NCBI RefSeq assembly: GCF_001984175.1
Contig: NZ_MTQP01000062.1
Coordinates: 186,001-250,000 of the forward strand
From: Saccharothrix sp. ALI-22-I
Lineage (GTDB): Bacteria > Actinomycetota > Actinomycetes > Mycobacteriales > Pseudonocardiaceae
Reading direction: 5' to 3'
DNA: 64,000 bases
Within the stretch, counting starts at the first letter, position 1; each line of letters starts with the position of its first letter. Below the pieces are notes generated by a model, which was not told the origin of the DNA, searched no databases, and saw nothing but the letters and a program-made list of their open reading frames with translations. This document shows, piece after piece, positions 1 to 8,833 of the stretch. The translations under genes and the position numbers were made by a program.

Positions 1-426
1 ATCGGCTCGACGGTGACGATCGTGCTGAGCAAGGGCTCCCAGCCCAAACCGGTGCCCAGCGTGACCGGCAAGTCGAAGGACGAGGCGTTCGCCGAGCTCA
101 GCGCGGCCGGGTTCGAGCCGGTCGACGGCGGGGAGGAGTCCTCCGACAAGGTCGGCCCGGGCAAGGTGATCCGCACCGACCCGCCGGCGGGCACGAACAT
201 GCCCCCGAACAACCGGCGGGTGACCGTCGTGGTGTCGGCGAACGTGATCACCGTGCCGCAGGTCGAGGGCAAGCGGGTCAAGGAAGCCAAGGAGATCCTG
301 GAGGACGCGGGCTTCAAGGTCGAGGTGCAGTTCAACGACCGCGACAACGCCCGCGTGATCAACCAGTCGGTGCGGGCCGGTGAGCGCGTGCCGAAGGACA
401 CCAAGATCACGCTGATCGCCGTCTGA
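1..426 (+). CDS. pknL: C-terminal PASTA domains of a membrane Ser/Thr protein kinase (5' end outside window)
   Basis: The reading frame is open from base 1 and ends in TGA at 424-426, leaving 141 residues. Two complete PASTA modules are visible (about residues 18-80 and 82-141), each with the pattern 'VP-V-G----EA---L--AGF' and ending in a hydrophobic strand; the tail of a third precedes them. PASTA modules are extracellular sensors that bind muropeptides or lipid II in PknB-class kinases. The kinase domain and transmembrane helix lie upstream of the window. The pknL name rests on position: in M. tuberculosis pknL lies next to aroG. A strong hairpin follows directly. Confidence 0.85.
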   Translation: MGSTVTIVLSKGSQPKPVPSVTGKSKDEAFAELSAAGFEPVDGGEESSDKVGPGKVIRTDPPAGTNMPPNNRRVTVVVSANVITVPQVEGKRVKEAKEILEDAGFKVEVQFNDRDNARVINQSVRAGERVPKDTKITLIAV

Positions 427-451
427 CCCCGTCCGACCAGCCCTGGAACGG

Positions 452-486
452 CGGTGGCCCCCGACTCGTGGAGTCGGGGGCCACCG
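452..486. terminator. Bidirectional hairpin between pknL and aroG
   Basis: A 16-bp perfect stem (452-467 with 471-486) encloses a 3-nt loop in the gap between two converging genes. It lacks a long T tract, as is common for actinobacterial terminators. Confidence 0.8.
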
Positions 487-506
487 GCCTTCTCAGCGGT
501 GTGCGG

Positions 507-1898
<1,392 letters not shown>

Positions 1899-1958
1899 TT
1901 AAAGATAGCTGTCCACGCAGAGAGACGGGCACGGGTCCGGCTGTGCAGGATGTGGACC

Positions 1959-2978
1959 ATGCGTGACACCCGAATGGATGACGACACGGTGGCCAGGCTG
2001 CTGTCGACGGCGGTGGAGAACATCCGCCGGGACTACCCGACGCACTGGTCGCACGTCGTCACCGATGCCACTGGACTGGTGCCGCAGCGCACCCTGCACC
2101 CGATCTTCGCCGGGTCGTTCGACTGGCACTCGTGCGTGCATCAGACCTGGTTGGCGGCTCGTCTGCTGCGGCTGCGACCGGAGGTCGAGGGCGCGGCGGA
2201 AGCCCGTCGGACGCTCGATTCGTTGATCACCGCGGAGCACGCGGAGACCGAGGCGGCGTTCTTCGCCGGCCCCAGCGGCGGGTTCTGGGAACGCCCATAC
2301 GGGTGGGCCTGGCTGCTGGTCTTGGATGCGGAGCTCCGAACCTGCGGTTCGCCGTGGGCGCAAGCGCTGCGGCCGTTGAGCACGGTCCTGCGTGACCGGT
2401 ATCTCGCCAAGGTGACCAGCGCGCGGCTGCCGATCCGGACCGGCACGCACGGCAACACCGCGTTCGCGACCGGGCTCGTGCTCGACGCGGCGCGCGCCGT
2501 GGGTGACGAGGAGTTGGCCACGGCGTGCGAGGAGGCCGCGCTGCGGTGGCACCGGGAGGACGTCGGGTACGGCGGGTTCGAACCCGACGCGGCCGACTTC
2601 CTGTCGCCCGCGCTGACCGAGGCGGACCTGGTGCGGCGGGTGCTGCCGGCCGACGAGTTCACCGCGTGGTTCGAGGCGTTCCTGCCGAACCTGGAGGAGG
2701 CGCGCTGGAAGGTGCTGTGCGAGCCGGTGCCGGTGGATGACCCGGGCGACGCGTACGGCTCGCACCTGGTGGGCTTGGCGCTGTCGCGGGCGTGGCAGTG
2801 GCGGTCCATCGCGGACGCGCTGCCCGCGGACCACCGTTACGCCCACCTGGCCCGCACGGCCGCCGAGGAGCACCAGGAGACCGGTTGGCGGTACGTGTTC
2901 GGCCACGGCTACTACGCCGAGCACTGGCTGGGCACCTTCGCCGCCTACCTGCACCTCGGTGCGTTCAAGGCGATCTGA
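1959..2978 (+). CDS. DUF2891 family protein
   Basis: 339 residues, cytosolic, no signal peptide. The sequence looks like an alpha/alpha-barrel protein of the DUF2891 group, with a conserved SFDWHSCVHQTW block near residue 52 and a GTHGNTAF block in the middle, both typical of the family; the biochemical role is unknown. ATG 1959 is preferred because an AGGA lies about 8 nt upstream; ATG 1974 is an alternative. It is divergent from aroG, with only 63 bp between the starts. The longer open frame running from 468 is antisense to aroG and not real. Confidence 0.75.
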   Translation: MRDTRMDDDTVARLLSTAVENIRRDYPTHWSHVVTDATGLVPQRTLHPIFAGSFDWHSCVHQTWLAARLLRLRPEVEGAAEARRTLDSLITAEHAETEAAFFAGPSGGFWERPYGWAWLLVLDAELRTCGSPWAQALRPLSTVLRDRYLAKVTSARLPIRTGTHGNTAFATGLVLDAARAVGDEELATACEEAALRWHREDVGYGGFEPDAADFLSPALTEADLVRRVLPADEFTAWFEAFLPNLEEARWKVLCEPVPVDDPGDAYGSHLVGLALSRAWQWRSIADALPADHRYAHLARTAAEEHQETGWRYVFGHGYYAEHWLGTFAAYLHLGAFKAI

Positions 2979-2985
2979 GGCGGTC

Positions 2986-3015
2986 TGAGACCGGTTGAGA
3001 CCAGCTGAGACCGGT
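2986..3015. repeat. Three 10-bp tandem repeats at a convergent junction
   Basis: TGAGACCGGT occurs at 2986-2995 and 3006-3015, with TGAGACCAGC between them, in perfect 10-bp phase. The array fills almost the whole 36-bp gap between the DUF2891 gene and the converging regulator gene, so it may help terminate transcription. Confidence 0.7.
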
Positions 3016-4721
3016 TAGCAGGAGGAGGCGGCGGCCCGGCACCTGCTCTCCTCCAGCGGTCGGCGCATCGCCGCGAACTGCTCGGCCGCCTCCAGGAACA
3101 GCGCCGCCGCCTGGGCGCGCTGGCCTTCGGCGCGCCGCACCTCGGCGCGCACCTCCCACAGCGCGGCCGGCCACGGGCCGCCCTGCCACAGCCCGCTGAT
3201 CCGCTCCGCCTCGGCCAGGTGCAGCCGGGCCCGGCTCGGGTTGCCCGCGCCGGCGCACGACGTCGCCGCCGCGATCCGGAAACCCATGGAGCACGGGTCG
3301 CACACGTGCGGGGCCTCGGCGAGCCAGCGTTCCGCCTCCCGGATCGCGCTGAGCGCCCCGCCGAGGCTCTCCGCGGCGAGCACGCGGACCCCGTGGACGC
3401 GGATCACCAGGTGCGACGGAATCCCGGACGACCGGGCCAGCGGCAACGCGCGGTCGAGGTCGGCGCGGGCGGCGGCGCGGTTGCCTCGTCGGGCCTCGGC
3501 CTCGGCCCGGCGTTCCAGCGCCAGGGACTGCGCCGAGACGCACCCGGCGCGTTCGGCCTCGCTCAGGGACCACCGCAGCGTGGTCACCGCGATGTCGCGA
3601 CGCCCGGACAGCAACGCGAACTCGCCCAGCAGCAGGTACGCCAGCGCACGGCCCGAGGCGGACCCCGCCCGTGACGCGATGTCCAGCAGGTCCCGGCCGA
3701 ACGCCTCGGCGCCCTCGTGCCCCTCCGGTCCGTACAGGTAGAACTCCTGGAAGCACAGGTGGGCGTCGTAGACCTCCGGCCGCGTCTGGTGCCGCACGGA
3801 GTCCGCGAACTCCTCCCGGAACAGCTCGTGCCACGTCCCCCGCGCGTGCGCGACCAGCGCGAGCAGCGTTGACGCCTCCCCCAGCTCGTGCCCGAGGTCC
3901 GCGTCCAGCGCCAGCACCCGCGCCTGCCTCGCCAGCCGCTCGGCTTCGGCGAGGTTGCGCCGCCCGAACGCGACGAGACCGTTGGCCAGCGCCACCGCCG
4001 CCCGCTGCGACGGCGACGGCGGGTCGGCCGCGTCCACGGCCAGCGCCGACTCGTACAGCGCGATGGTCTCCGCGTCGGGCCCGACGCCGATCCGCTCCCG
4101 CAGCGCGTGCCGCAGTCGTTCGAACTGGCGCAGCGCCTCACGGCGGTTGCCGGCGGCCAGGTGCCGGCGCATCACCGCGCGGTGTGCCTCTTCGTCGGTC
4201 TCGTCCAGTTCGAGCACCCGCGTCCAGTCGCCGGCGGCCCGCAGCAGGGCGACGTACCGGCTCTTGGCCTTCTCGTGCGGCTCCGCCACCCAGCACTCGT
4301 AGCGGTCGTCGGCGAGCAGGTCACCGTGGTACTCGGCGGCGGCGAGCGCGCATTTCGTGGCGTCACCCGAGGCCAGCGCTGCGTCGGCGGCCCGCTCGAA
4401 CCGCTCCAGGTCCACGTCGAGGACCCCGGCCGGCCACAGCGTCAGCAGCCGCCCCTCGCACCGGACCGCGTCGGCGCACCCGAGCGCACGCCGTGCGTAG
4501 TACAGCGCCTTGCGCAGGTTCGCCCCCGCCGCTTCCACGGGCAGATCCGGCCACAGCCGGTCCATCACCTGCTCGCGGTGCAGGCGGTGGTCGGGTTCCA
4601 CGGCCAGCAGCTTCACCACGTCGGCCGCCCGCCGGTTCCGCCACACGTTGCCAGGGACGGGTCTGCCGTCGACCGTGACGGAAAACCTGCCCAGAACACG
4701 CACCCGGCAGGTGGCTGGCAT
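3015..4721 (-). CDS. BTAD-domain (SARP-like) transcriptional regulator with TPR-like C-terminus
   Basis: 568 residues. An N-terminal winged helix of the OmpR type (about 5-90, beginning CRVRVLGRFSVTVDG) is followed by a bacterial transcriptional activation domain (about 95-240) and a helical TPR-like remainder ending in Cys. There is no NB-ARC domain, unlike the second regulator at 16.3 kb. ATG 4721 is chosen over the TTG at 4748 because a TATGGT hexamer ends 6 nt upstream (4728-4733), which fits a leaderless transcript. It is divergent from the DUF4242-cupin pair whose promoter carries SARP-like heptamers, so it probably controls that pair; the regulatory link is inference. Confidence 0.85.
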   Translation of the reverse strand: MPATCRVRVLGRFSVTVDGRPVPGNVWRNRRAADVVKLLAVEPDHRLHREQVMDRLWPDLPVEAAGANLRKALYYARRALGCADAVRCEGRLLTLWPAGVLDVDLERFERAADAALASGDATKCALAAAEYHGDLLADDRYECWVAEPHEKAKSRYVALLRAAGDWTRVLELDETDEEAHRAVMRRHLAAGNRREALRQFERLRHALRERIGVGPDAETIALYESALAVDAADPPSPSQRAAVALANGLVAFGRRNLAEAERLARQARVLALDADLGHELGEASTLLALVAHARGTWHELFREEFADSVRHQTRPEVYDAHLCFQEFYLYGPEGHEGAEAFGRDLLDIASRAGSASGRALAYLLLGEFALLSGRRDIAVTTLRWSLSEAERAGCVSAQSLALERRAEAEARRGNRAAARADLDRALPLARSSGIPSHLVIRVHGVRVLAAESLGGALSAIREAERWLAEAPHVCDPCSMGFRIAAATSCAGAGNPSRARLHLAEAERISGLWQGGPWPAALWEVRAEVRRAEGQRAQAAALFLEAAEQFAAMRRPLEESRCRAAASSC

Positions 4722-4757
4722 GGCGGAACCATACGTCCGGCGCGACAAGAACGCTGG

Positions 4758-4792
4758 TGGGAACGCTTTGGGAACACCTCGCCGGCTAGCCT
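4758..4792 (+). promoter_or_regulatory. SARP-like heptamer direct repeats and -10 of the DUF4242-cupin operon
   Basis: The heptamer TGGGAAC occurs at 4758-4764 and 4769-4775, exactly 11 bp apart. A TAGCCT -10 candidate follows at 4787-4792. SARP regulators bind heptamers at 11-bp spacing just upstream of the -10 box; the spacing to the -10 here is 11 nt rather than the usual 8 or so. The divergent gene encodes a BTAD protein. Confidence 0.55.
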
Positions 4793-4824
4793 CCGCCTCT
4801 TACCCCACGTATTAGGAGGACGCC

Positions 4825-5073
4825 ATGTTGTTCATGGACGTGCACAACAGCCTCCCCGAGGGTGCCGGCGCCAAGGACGTGGCCGACGCCCACGCCGCCG
4901 ATCTCCGGACCCAAGAGCAGTACGGCGTCAAGTACCTCCACTACTGGGTCGACGAGAAGGACGGGAAGGTCTTCTGCCTGGTCGAGGCGCCGGACGCGGA
5001 GACGGCGCACCGGGTGCACCGCGAGGCGCACGGCCTCGTGGCGGACGAGATCTACCCCGTCGTGCAGGGCTGA
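4825..5073 (+). CDS. DUF4242 small protein (SCO4226-like)
   Basis: 82 residues with a ferredoxin-like alpha/beta pattern typical of DUF4242; the family includes a Streptomyces protein, SCO4226, reported to bind nickel. Conserved features are the opening FMDVHN, a central YLHYWVDEKDGKVFCLVEAPD strand pair, and a C-terminal EAHGL motif. A strong AGGAGGA Shine-Dalgarno sits at 4813-4819. It is the first gene of a two-gene operon with the cupin 22 nt downstream, divergent from the BTAD regulator. Metal binding in this copy is inferred only from the family. Confidence 0.75.
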   Translation: MLFMDVHNSLPEGAGAKDVADAHAADLRTQEQYGVKYLHYWVDEKDGKVFCLVEAPDAETAHRVHREAHGLVADEIYPVVQG

Positions 5074-5095
5074 CCACGCTGAGAAAGGGATGACG

Positions 5096-5452
5096 ATGTC
5101 TGTACTCGAAGCGAAGAGCTTGACCGAACCGGAAGAGGTGCGGCAGTTCCCGCACGGCCACGTCGACCTGGTCACCGTCGGTGACACCACCGTCGGCAAA
5201 GCCGAGTTCGAACCCGGCTGGAAGTGGTCGAACGACGTGAAGCCGATCGCGGGCACCGACTCGTGTCAGTCCTTCCACACCGGCTACGTCCTGTCCGGCC
5301 GGATGCACGTCGTCATGGACGACGGCAGCGAAGCCGACGCCGGCCCCGGCGACGCCGTCATGATCGAACCCGGCCACGACGCCTGGATCGTCGGCAACGA
5401 ACCCTGCGTAATGGTCGACTTCACCGGCCTACGCGACTACGCCAAGCGCTAA
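5096..5452 (+). CDS. Cupin-domain protein
   Basis: 118 residues forming a single small cupin barrel: FEPGWKWSNDVKPIAG, then SCQSFHTGYVLSGRMHVVMDDG and a second box GPGDAVMIEPGHDAWIVGNEP. Some metal-ligand positions are present (His in the FHTGYVLSG strand, His in PGHDAW). ATG 5096 is preferred to ATG 5090 because the AAGGG ribosome site ends too close to 5090. It is co-transcribed with the DUF4242 gene. Substrate unknown; small solo cupins of this form are usually sensors or binding proteins. Confidence 0.8.
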   Translation: MSVLEAKSLTEPEEVRQFPHGHVDLVTVGDTTVGKAEFEPGWKWSNDVKPIAGTDSCQSFHTGYVLSGRMHVVMDDGSEADAGPGDAVMIEPGHDAWIVGNEPCVMVDFTGLRDYAKR

Positions 5453-5458
5453 CCCCGC

Positions 5459-5540
5459 CCCGCGTGTCCAACCCCCAGAACGCGCGTGTCCAACACTCAG
5501 AACACCCGAGTTCAACGCTCAGAACACCCGCACAAACGTC
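5459..5540. repeat. 22-bp phased ACGT-type array, copy A (three to four units)
   Basis: Cores starting AAC lie at 5470, 5492 and 5514, exactly 22 bp apart, with a fourth AACGTC at 5535. Each is preceded by a word (GTGTCC twice, then GAGTTC) and followed by CAGAAC, except the fourth. The array sits in the convergent gap between the cupin and pfkA genes, directly before a terminator hairpin. The same unit recurs at 8.69 and 19.33 kb. Confidence 0.8.
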
Positions 5541-5572
5541 AGGCGCCCCGAACGCAACGTTCGGGGCGCCTG
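5540..5572. terminator. Hairpin terminator between cupin and pfkA
   Basis: A 15-bp perfect stem with a 3-nt loop (5555-5557) lies in a convergent gap, so it can serve both genes. Confidence 0.8.
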
Positions 5573-5588
5573 GGCGGACAGGTGTCGA

Positions 5589-6614
5589 TCAGCCGAAGAA
5601 GACCTCGGCCTCGGCGTAACGCTCCATCGGAACGGTCTTCAGCTCCGCCGTCGCCTCGGCCAGCTTCACCCGGACGATATCCGTGCCACGCAGCGCGACC
5701 ATGACGCCGAAGTCACCCTCCGCGACCGCGTCCACCGCGTGCAGACCGAACCGGGTCGCGAGCACGCGGTCGTAGGCGGTCGGGATGCCACCGCGCTGGA
5801 CGTGGCCCAGCACGACCGCGCGGGACTCCTTGCCGGTCCGCTCCGCGATCTCCTCGGCCAGCCACGTGCCGATGCCGCCCAGCCGAACGTGGCCGAACGC
5901 GTCCTTCTCACCGGAGTGCAGCACCTCCGCGCCGCCCTCGGGCATGGCGCCCTCGGCGACCACGATGATCGGGGCGAACTGGCGCTCGAAGCGCCGCTCC
6001 ACCCACTCGACCACCTTGTCGACGCTGAACTGCCGCTCCGGCACCAGGATCACGTTCGCGCCGCCGGCCAGACCCGAGTGCAGCGCGATCCAGCCCGCGT
6101 GCCGGCCCATGACCTCGACGACCAGCGCCCGGTGGTGCGACTCGGCCGTCGTGCGCAGCCGGTCGATCGCCTCGGTGGCGATGTGCACGGCGGTGTCGAA
6201 GCCGAACGTGTAGTCGGTCGCGCCCAGGTCGTTGTCGATGGTCTTCGGCACGCCCACGACGCCGATGCCGTCGTCGGTCAGCCGCTTGGCCACACCGAGG
6301 GTGTCCTCGCCGCCGATCGCGATCAGCGCGTCGACCTTGTTAGCCGCGAGGTTCTCGCGGATCCGGTCGACACCGCCCTCGACCTTGTACGGGTTGGTGC
6401 GCGACGAGCCGAGGATGGTGCCGCCCCTGGTGAGGATGTCCTCGACTTCACCGAGCCCGACCGGCTTGGTCAGGTTCTCGATCGGCCCCTGCCATCCGTT
6501 CCGGAACCCCACGATCTCCCAGCCATGGGCCTCGATGCCCTTGCGGACCACAGCGCGGATGACCGCGTTGAGGCCGGGGCAGTCGCCACCGCCGGTGAGC
6601 ACACCAATGCGCAT
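5589..6614 (-). CDS. pfkA: 6-phosphofructokinase, predicted pyrophosphate-dependent
   Basis: 341 residues, the usual length for actinobacterial group III PFK. The nucleotide/phosphate loop GGGDCPGLNAVIR starts at residue 8. Residues 101-105 read GGEDT, placing Asp at 104, and PKTIDND places Lys at 124 and the catalytic Asp at 127. In the PFK family Asp104 with Lys124 marks PPi-dependent enzymes, whereas Gly104 marks ATP enzymes, so a reversible PPi-linked reaction is predicted. ATG 6614 begins the conserved MRIGVLTGG; the longer frame to 6695 has no conserved sequence. Confidence 0.92.
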   Translation of the reverse strand: MRIGVLTGGGDCPGLNAVIRAVVRKGIEAHGWEIVGFRNGWQGPIENLTKPVGLGEVEDILTRGGTILGSSRTNPYKVEGGVDRIRENLAANKVDALIAIGGEDTLGVAKRLTDDGIGVVGVPKTIDNDLGATDYTFGFDTAVHIATEAIDRLRTTAESHHRALVVEVMGRHAGWIALHSGLAGGANVILVPERQFSVDKVVEWVERRFERQFAPIIVVAEGAMPEGGAEVLHSGEKDAFGHVRLGGIGTWLAEEIAERTGKESRAVVLGHVQRGGIPTAYDRVLATRFGLHAVDAVAEGDFGVMVALRGTDIVRVKLAEATAELKTVPMERYAEAEVFFG

Positions 6615-6706
6615 TTGCTTAGCCAATCTCTTCTCGTGGCGTGGGTCACCCAAGACTGACACGCGCTGGATCGGTGCAGCAAGTGAGGGGTCCAATTACC
6701 GGACTG

Positions 6707-7219
6707 TTACCGGAGTGCGAAACCTTTGCGCAGGCGTTCGCTCTCGATCACCTTCCACCGGGCGAGGTTGTGCCGGGCGTCGGCCAACGCGTCGTGCGCG
6801 TCCGAGGGCGCCTGCGGCAGCCGCGGTTTGCCCACGTCCTCCCAGCGTTGGCGCAGGTCGCGGGTGAACCGGGGCAGGCAGCGCGGCAGCGCCGGCATCG
6901 GGCCCCAGAGCTGCGCCAACGCCACGTGGTCGTAGGCCGCGAACCACGCCCACAGCTCGATGTCGTCCCGGTTGGCCTTGGGGCCGCCGAGGAAGTCGAG
7001 CAGGTCGTTGCGGATCCGCTCCCGGCTGCGCCACGCCTGACTGGCCGGCGACGGCAACTGGTTGAGCACGTTGGCGCGCACCCACGGACCGGCCTTGGCC
7101 GGGTCGAACTCGGTGGACACGGCGTAGAACTCGCGGCCTTCCTCGTCGACCACTCCGATGGAGACGAGGTCGATCGTCACCCCGTCCTCGATGAACTCAC
7201 AGTCGTAGAAGAACCGCAC
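6707..7219 (-). CDS. DEDDh 3'-5' exoribonuclease (RNase AS type)
   Basis: 170 residues, matching Rv2179c-type exoribonuclease AS, reported to remove 3' adenylate stretches from RNA. Acidic residues are visible in FYDCEF (D6, E8), in WAWFAAYDHVAL and in the C-terminal DAHDALADARHN block that supplies the general-base His and last Asp. The GTG at 7219 lies 6 nt after TAGGGT (7226-7231, minus strand), indicating a leaderless transcript. The gene order aroG-exoribonuclease-acyltransferase matches M. tuberculosis, although pfkA is inserted here. Confidence 0.85.
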   Translation of the reverse strand: MRFFYDCEFIEDGVTIDLVSIGVVDEEGREFYAVSTEFDPAKAGPWVRANVLNQLPSPASQAWRSRERIRNDLLDFLGGPKANRDDIELWAWFAAYDHVALAQLWGPMPALPRCLPRFTRDLRQRWEDVGKPRLPQAPSDAHDALADARHNLARWKVIESERLRKGFALR

Positions 7220-7241
7220 CCCACCACCCTAGGGTGCTGGA

Positions 7242-7973
7242 TCAGCCCGCCTTCGTCTCGGGCAGCCGATCGACCTCTTTCGCGGGCTGCGGGGCGGCCT
7301 GCACCTCCTTGGCCTTGGCCGCGTACACGTCGACGTACTCCTGGCCGGACAGCTCCATCAGGGCGTACATGATCTCGTCGGTGATGGACCGCAGCACGAA
7401 CCGGTCGCCGGACAGGCCCTCGTAGCGGGAGAAGTCCAACGGCTTGCCGATCTTGATCCGGATCGGGTACGGCTTCCACATCCGCGAGCCGATGGGGTTG
7501 GCCTTGTCCGTGCCGAACATCGCGACCGGGATGACCGGCGCGCCGGACTCCAGCGCGATCCAGGCGACGCCGACCTTGCCCTTGTACAGCCGGCCGTCGG
7601 GCGAGCGGGTGCCCTCGGGGTAGATGCCGAGCAACTTGCCCTCGCGCACGATCCGCACGCCGGTGTCGAGCGCGCCCTGGGCGGCCGACGCGCTGGACCG
7701 GTCGATCGGGACCTGGCCGACGCCGTAGAAGAACCAGCGCTGGAGGGCGCCCTTGAGGCCCGTGCCGGTGAAGTATTCGATCTTGGCGGGGAAGGTGACC
7801 CGGCGGGACAGCTTCAACGGGAGGAAGAACGAGTCGGAGACCGCGAGGTGGTTGCTCGCCAGGATGGCGCCGCCCTCCTTGGGGATGTTCTCCGCGCCCT
7901 CGATGATCCGGGGTCGGAAGAACAGCTTCAGGAGCGGCCCGAGAAAGATGTGTTTCATCAACCAGTAGAGCAC
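7242..7973 (-). CDS. PlsC-type 1-acyl-sn-glycerol-3-phosphate acyltransferase
   Basis: 243 residues. Motif I is NHLAVSDS (the H-x4-D catalytic pair) and motif III is PEGTRS, both diagnostic of lysophosphatidate acyltransferases, which make phosphatidate at the inner membrane face. The N-terminus is hydrophobic (LYWLMKHIFLGPLL). GTG 7973 is chosen: it aligns with the start of the mycobacterial homologue Rv2182c and has AGGAGG at 7985-7990 on the minus strand, although the spacing is long. The TTG at 8036 is unlikely. The gene overlaps nothing and follows a divergent partner at 8176. Confidence 0.85.
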   Translation of the reverse strand: MLYWLMKHIFLGPLLKLFFRPRIIEGAENIPKEGGAILASNHLAVSDSFFLPLKLSRRVTFPAKIEYFTGTGLKGALQRWFFYGVGQVPIDRSSASAAQGALDTGVRIVREGKLLGIYPEGTRSPDGRLYKGKVGVAWIALESGAPVIPVAMFGTDKANPIGSRMWKPYPIRIKIGKPLDFSRYEGLSGDRFVLRSITDEIMYALMELSGQEYVDVYAAKAKEVQAAPQPAKEVDRLPETKAG

Positions 7974-8175
7974 CGCTGGAAGCGCCTCCTCGACGAGCTT
8001 GATCCCCGACGCCAGCCTACGGAGCCGACGGCGCAAGACACAACGAAGACCGGCGCCGAGGCGGTACGGTCCCAGGGTCCACCGGCTGCCGTAATCCGCA
8101 ACACAACGGGCTCGTGGGACGATGGAACCTGGCAGAAGGATTGGCCTTCACGACCTGGAGGGCTGGAGCACGCCG

Positions 8176-8661
8176 ATGAACTCGCGACGCGACTCGACCG
8201 ACGGCCCGGAGGACGTGGACGCGACCTTCGCCGAGATCGTGGCGGGCCTGGAACGCGAAGGCGTGGGCAAGCAGGCCTGGTCGGAGTCGGAAGAGGTCGA
8301 ACCCGACGAAGGCGACGAGGCGGAGCCCGTGCGGCCGGTGCGGCCCGAGGGGCAGCCCGCCGTGGCCACGGTCGAGGACGGGCCGGACGACGATGACGCC
8401 GACTCGGACGACCCGAACGACCACTACGTGCCGCCGGACCCACCGCCGTTGCCCGCGTTGCGGCCGGGGACGATCGCGGCGTTGCTGGTGATCGTGCTGG
8501 GTGTGGTGCTGCTGGTGGCGCCAGGGCTGTTCGGGTTGACCGGCGCGATCGGCACGCCGTTGGCGTTGATCGTGATGTGCTCGGGGGCCGGGTGGCTGGT
8601 GCTGCGGATGCGCAGCGGACCGCCGCCCGACTCCGGCTGGGACGACGGCGCAGTCCTGTAA
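8176..8661 (+). CDS. Acidic two-TM membrane protein of unknown function
   Basis: 161 residues. The first ~95 are strongly acidic and Pro-rich, and residues ~97-140 form two membrane helices (GTIAALLVIVLGVVLLVAPGL, then TPLALIVMCSGAGWLVLRM), leaving a short cytosolic tail. Its place beside the acyltransferase corresponds to Rv2183c in M. tuberculosis. A GGAG ribosome site lies 7 nt before ATG 8176. No catalytic motif is seen. Confidence 0.8.
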   Translation: MNSRRDSTDGPEDVDATFAEIVAGLEREGVGKQAWSESEEVEPDEGDEAEPVRPVRPEGQPAVATVEDGPDDDDADSDDPNDHYVPPDPPPLPALRPGTIAALLVIVLGVVLLVAPGLFGLTGAIGTPLALIVMCSGAGWLVLRMRSGPPPDSGWDDGAVL

Positions 8662-8684
8662 CCACACCCCACCCGCACAACTAG

Positions 8685-8794
8685 CCCGTCCCGAACGTTC
8701 AACTCACCCGTCCCGAACGTTGGACACGCGCGTTCCCAACGTTGGACACGCCCGAGAGTCGTACGTTCAGGTCGCGAGAGTCGTACGTTCGCGG
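8685..8794. repeat. 22-bp phased ACGT-type array, copy B (five units, two orientations)
   Basis: Cores lie at 8694, 8716, 8738 (all AACGTT) and 8762, 8784 (both TACGTT); spacings are 22, 22, 24 and 22 bp. The first three units read in minus orientation (words GAGTTG, GTGTCC, GTGTCC on that strand) and the last two in plus orientation (word GAGAGTCG). The array fills the 172-bp gap between two convergent genes. The rest of the gap is GT-rich and shows no gene. Confidence 0.85.
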
Positions 8795-8833
8795 TCCGGG
8801 GTTCGACTCTCGGGGTCTGGGGGTGGGGTGGGG

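Noticed and set aside
7974-8036. Extended TTG start of the acyltransferase
   Set aside because: TTG with an N-terminal extension unlike homologues; GTG 7973 aligns with the family start.
8795-8825. tRNA T-arm-like GGGGTTCGACTCTCGGGG
   Set aside because: No acceptor, D or anticodon arms fit around it; it belongs to the repeat word GAGAGTC region.
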